Source of the DNA: DASXTB01 sp036505615
GTDB lineage: Bacteria > Acidobacteriota > UBA6911 > JACQSX01
Assembly (NCBI GenBank): GCA_036505615.1
Contig: DASXTB010000166.1
Coordinates: forward strand, 1 to 7,527
Length of the DNA stretch: 7,527 bases
Direction of reading: 5' to 3'
The notes under the pieces are model-generated. The model was not told the DNA's origin and made no database searches. It was given only the letters and a program-made list of their open reading frames with translations. Below, one piece after another: positions 6,617 through 7,527 of this stretch; position 1 is the first letter of the stretch; each line of letters opens with the position of its first letter. The position numbers and the translations under genes are program-made.

Positions 6617-6763
6617 ATTCTGACTCTGGTCTCTTGGATCCAGCGGTATTATACATCCGCCCTGCTTCCCCTGGAGCCGCTCTGCGATGTGCGCTCGACT
6701 TATTTCAATCCCGCTAGGAATTTTTGTTTGAACCTCGTAAAACGATTCGTTCTTCGAAGCTAC
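6617..6763. other. Noncoding stretch between the palindrome and the VOC remnant
   Basis: Apart from the minus-strand TATAAT, I see no gene here. The sequence is less GC-rich than its surroundings in 6700-6750 (runs such as TTTTTGTTTG). It may hold the degraded 5' part of the VOC gene or the plus-strand promoter of the ABC exporter, but no convincing -35/-10 pair was found for the latter. Confidence 0.5.
6648..6653 (-). promoter_or_regulatory. Candidate -10 box of the receptor gene (TATAAT)
   Basis: The minus strand reads TATAAT exactly, within GATGTATAATACC. No good -35 hexamer is seen 16-18 bases upstream (CTCCAG-like), so an activator or an alternative sigma factor may be needed. A start near 6641 would give a leader of about 165 bases that includes the entire palindromic element. 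GCGG and CCGC flank the -10 symmetrically at 6643-6646 and 6657-6660. This is a sequence match only. Confidence 0.4.
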
Positions 6764-6966
6764 GCAGAAGTTGACGAGCTACTCAGGGCGCACGTAAAGT
6801 GACCGGGCGACACCATAAGACGAGAATCGAAGATCCCGATGGACACGTGTTGCGATTCGGCTCGGAGCCCAAGACGAATGAGAGGTGCGGCGAATGGCTC
6901 GACATGCACGGCGAGCGCTGGGTGAAGTCGCCGGCCGGGGGATGGACGCGGATCGAAAGGAGATGA
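6764..6966 (+). pseudogene. Frameshifted remnant of a glyoxalase/bleomycin-resistance (VOC) family gene
   Basis: Two pieces of one VOC-fold protein are visible in different frames. Bases 6764-6799 read AEVDELLRAHVK, the typical helix before the last strands, and then meet a stop at 6800-6802. In another frame, from GTG 6799 to the TGA at 6964-6966, the product includes RIEDPDGHVLRFGSEP and then GEWLDMHGERW and GGWTRIER. DPDG(H/N)xLRFG is the hallmark of the VOC C-terminal half, carrying the metal-binding or domain-closing strand, and GEWLD is common near the C-terminus of this subfamily. Between the pieces about ten residues appear to be missing compared with intact relatives, and no N-terminal half is recognisable upstream. 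The likely ancestral role is glyoxalase-like or drug-binding. A 55-residue protein from GTG 6799 could in principle be made, but it would be only a fragment. Confidence 0.68.
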
Positions 6967-6975
6967 ACTGTTAGA

Positions 6976-7527
6976 ATGCAAACCAGCCCCGACATAGTGC
7001 AAGGCAGCCCGGCCACAACCAGAGGCCGCGCCCGTAGGGTTCAGAAGAACCTGAGGCAAGGCATGGCGCTTGCCTGGGCGGCCTCGCCGCATTCGCTGAT
7101 CCGCTATTCGTTACTGGGGATGTTGAGCGCAGCAATGCCTCCTGTCACCGTCTTTTTGGGGGCCAGTCTCGTTAACCGCATCGCAGAAGCTCGTGTGCAC
7201 TCGCTTCAATTCAGCGACCTGCTCCCCATCCTGATCGGCTTGTGGGTCGCCACCGCGGTGCAGCGAGCAATCGGCGCATACATGGGCTACGGCAGGAATC
7301 TGTTCGTCCGGCGCGTGCAGTTGGAAGCGGAGCGGCGTTTGCTGGAGCAGGCTTCCAAGGTCGACCTTGGTCACTTCGACAACTCAAACTGGCACGATCG
7401 TCTGGCGCGCGCCAAACGCGACGTCTCCTGGAGGCCCGGGGACCTGACGTGGTCGGTGCTGGGACTGTCAGGAAATATTGTGACCATAGTGCTGATGGCG
7501 ACACTCCTGGCCAGCCTTCACTATCTG
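6976..7527 (+). CDS. ABC exporter, N-terminal transmembrane part (3' end outside window)
   Basis: The frame is open from the ATG at 6976 to the window edge (184 codons) with no stop. The product begins with a basic segment (RGRARRVQKNLRQG). It then shows hydrophobic spans at about 44-69 and 82-103, a cytoplasmic stretch, and a third span at about 163-184. Residues 130-146 (DLGHFDNSNWHDRLARA) match the coupling-region motif (hFD..xxyDrLxrA) of single-chain ABC exporters annotated as ATP-binding protein/permease. The nucleotide-binding domain, with Walker A, signature and Walker B, would lie downstream and is not seen, so ATPase activity is inferred. The in-frame stop at 6964 leaves ATG 6976 as the first usable start. 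GGAG at 6959-6962 is the only Shine-Dalgarno candidate, at a long 13-base spacing. The substrate is unknown; VOC and ABC genes side by side might suggest drug or metabolite resistance, but weakly. Confidence 0.85.
   Translation, partial: MQTSPDIVQGSPATTRGRARRVQKNLRQGMALAWAASPHSLIRYSLLGMLSAAMPPVTVFLGASLVNRIAEARVHSLQFSDLLPILIGLWVATAVQRAIGAYMGYGRNLFVRRVQLEAERRLLEQASKVDLGHFDNSNWHDRLARAKRDVSWRPGDLTWSVLGLSGNIVTIVLMATLLASLHYL

Noticed and set aside
6728..6756. Plus-strand promoter for the ABC exporter from TTGAAC at 6728
   Set aside because: No -10-like hexamer occurs 16-18 bases downstream (TCTTCG region).
7111..7504. Minus-strand open frames of 87-97 codons near the window end
   Set aside because: They lie opposite the clear ABC exporter frame and show no recognisable domain.

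Overview
The window looks like a piece of a GC-rich Gram-negative chromosome. The best taxonomic clue is a 1310-residue outer-membrane receptor made of a carboxypeptidase-regulatory-like domain, a TonB plug and a long barrel. Its C-terminus (NLFNHVNF... ending LGLRLDF) is the style expanded in Acidobacteriota. That placement is an inference from family style. No rRNA, tRNA, CRISPR array or intact insertion sequence is visible.

Layout, left to right. (1) Positions 2-1660, plus strand: a tightly packed biosynthetic operon fragment. It holds the C-terminus of a NodU/CmcH-type carbamoyltransferase, a 70-residue DUF5989-like membrane protein joined to it by an ATGA overlap, and a Trm112-like zinc ribbon fused to a class I SAM methyltransferase. 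Such cassettes are usually associated with secondary-metabolite or surface-glycan modification. The substrate cannot be read here. (2) Positions 1702-2414, plus strand: a self-contained type II toxin-antitoxin module. A 79-residue ribbon-helix-helix antitoxin and a 142-residue PIN-domain ribonuclease overlap by GTGA, and the module has its own promoter with a 22-bp-spaced direct repeat. (3) Positions 2543-6475, minus strand: the large receptor gene, convergent with the toxin gene. (4) Positions 6476-6798: a noncoding stretch with a 124-bp palindromic, MITE/REP-like element lying immediately upstream of the receptor's ribosome-binding site. A perfect minus-strand TATAAT lies just beyond it, so the element is probably transcribed as receptor leader RNA. 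(5) Positions 6764-6966, plus strand: a frameshifted and shortened remnant of a glyoxalase/bleomycin-resistance (VOC) gene, seen as two pieces in different frames. (6) From 6976 to the window end, plus strand: the N-terminal membrane part of an ABC exporter, cut by the window edge.

The genes do not form one pathway. The carbamoyltransferase-DUF5989-methyltransferase genes are one unit, the TA pair is an independent accessory module, and the receptor and the ABC exporter diverge from a repeat-bearing region that has suffered gene decay. No wholly new system is obvious. The most unusual points are the palindrome in the receptor leader, the broken VOC gene feeding into the exporter start, the repeated extended -10 sequence at the TA start codon, and the methyltransferase in the place where an SxtJ-like gene often sits.
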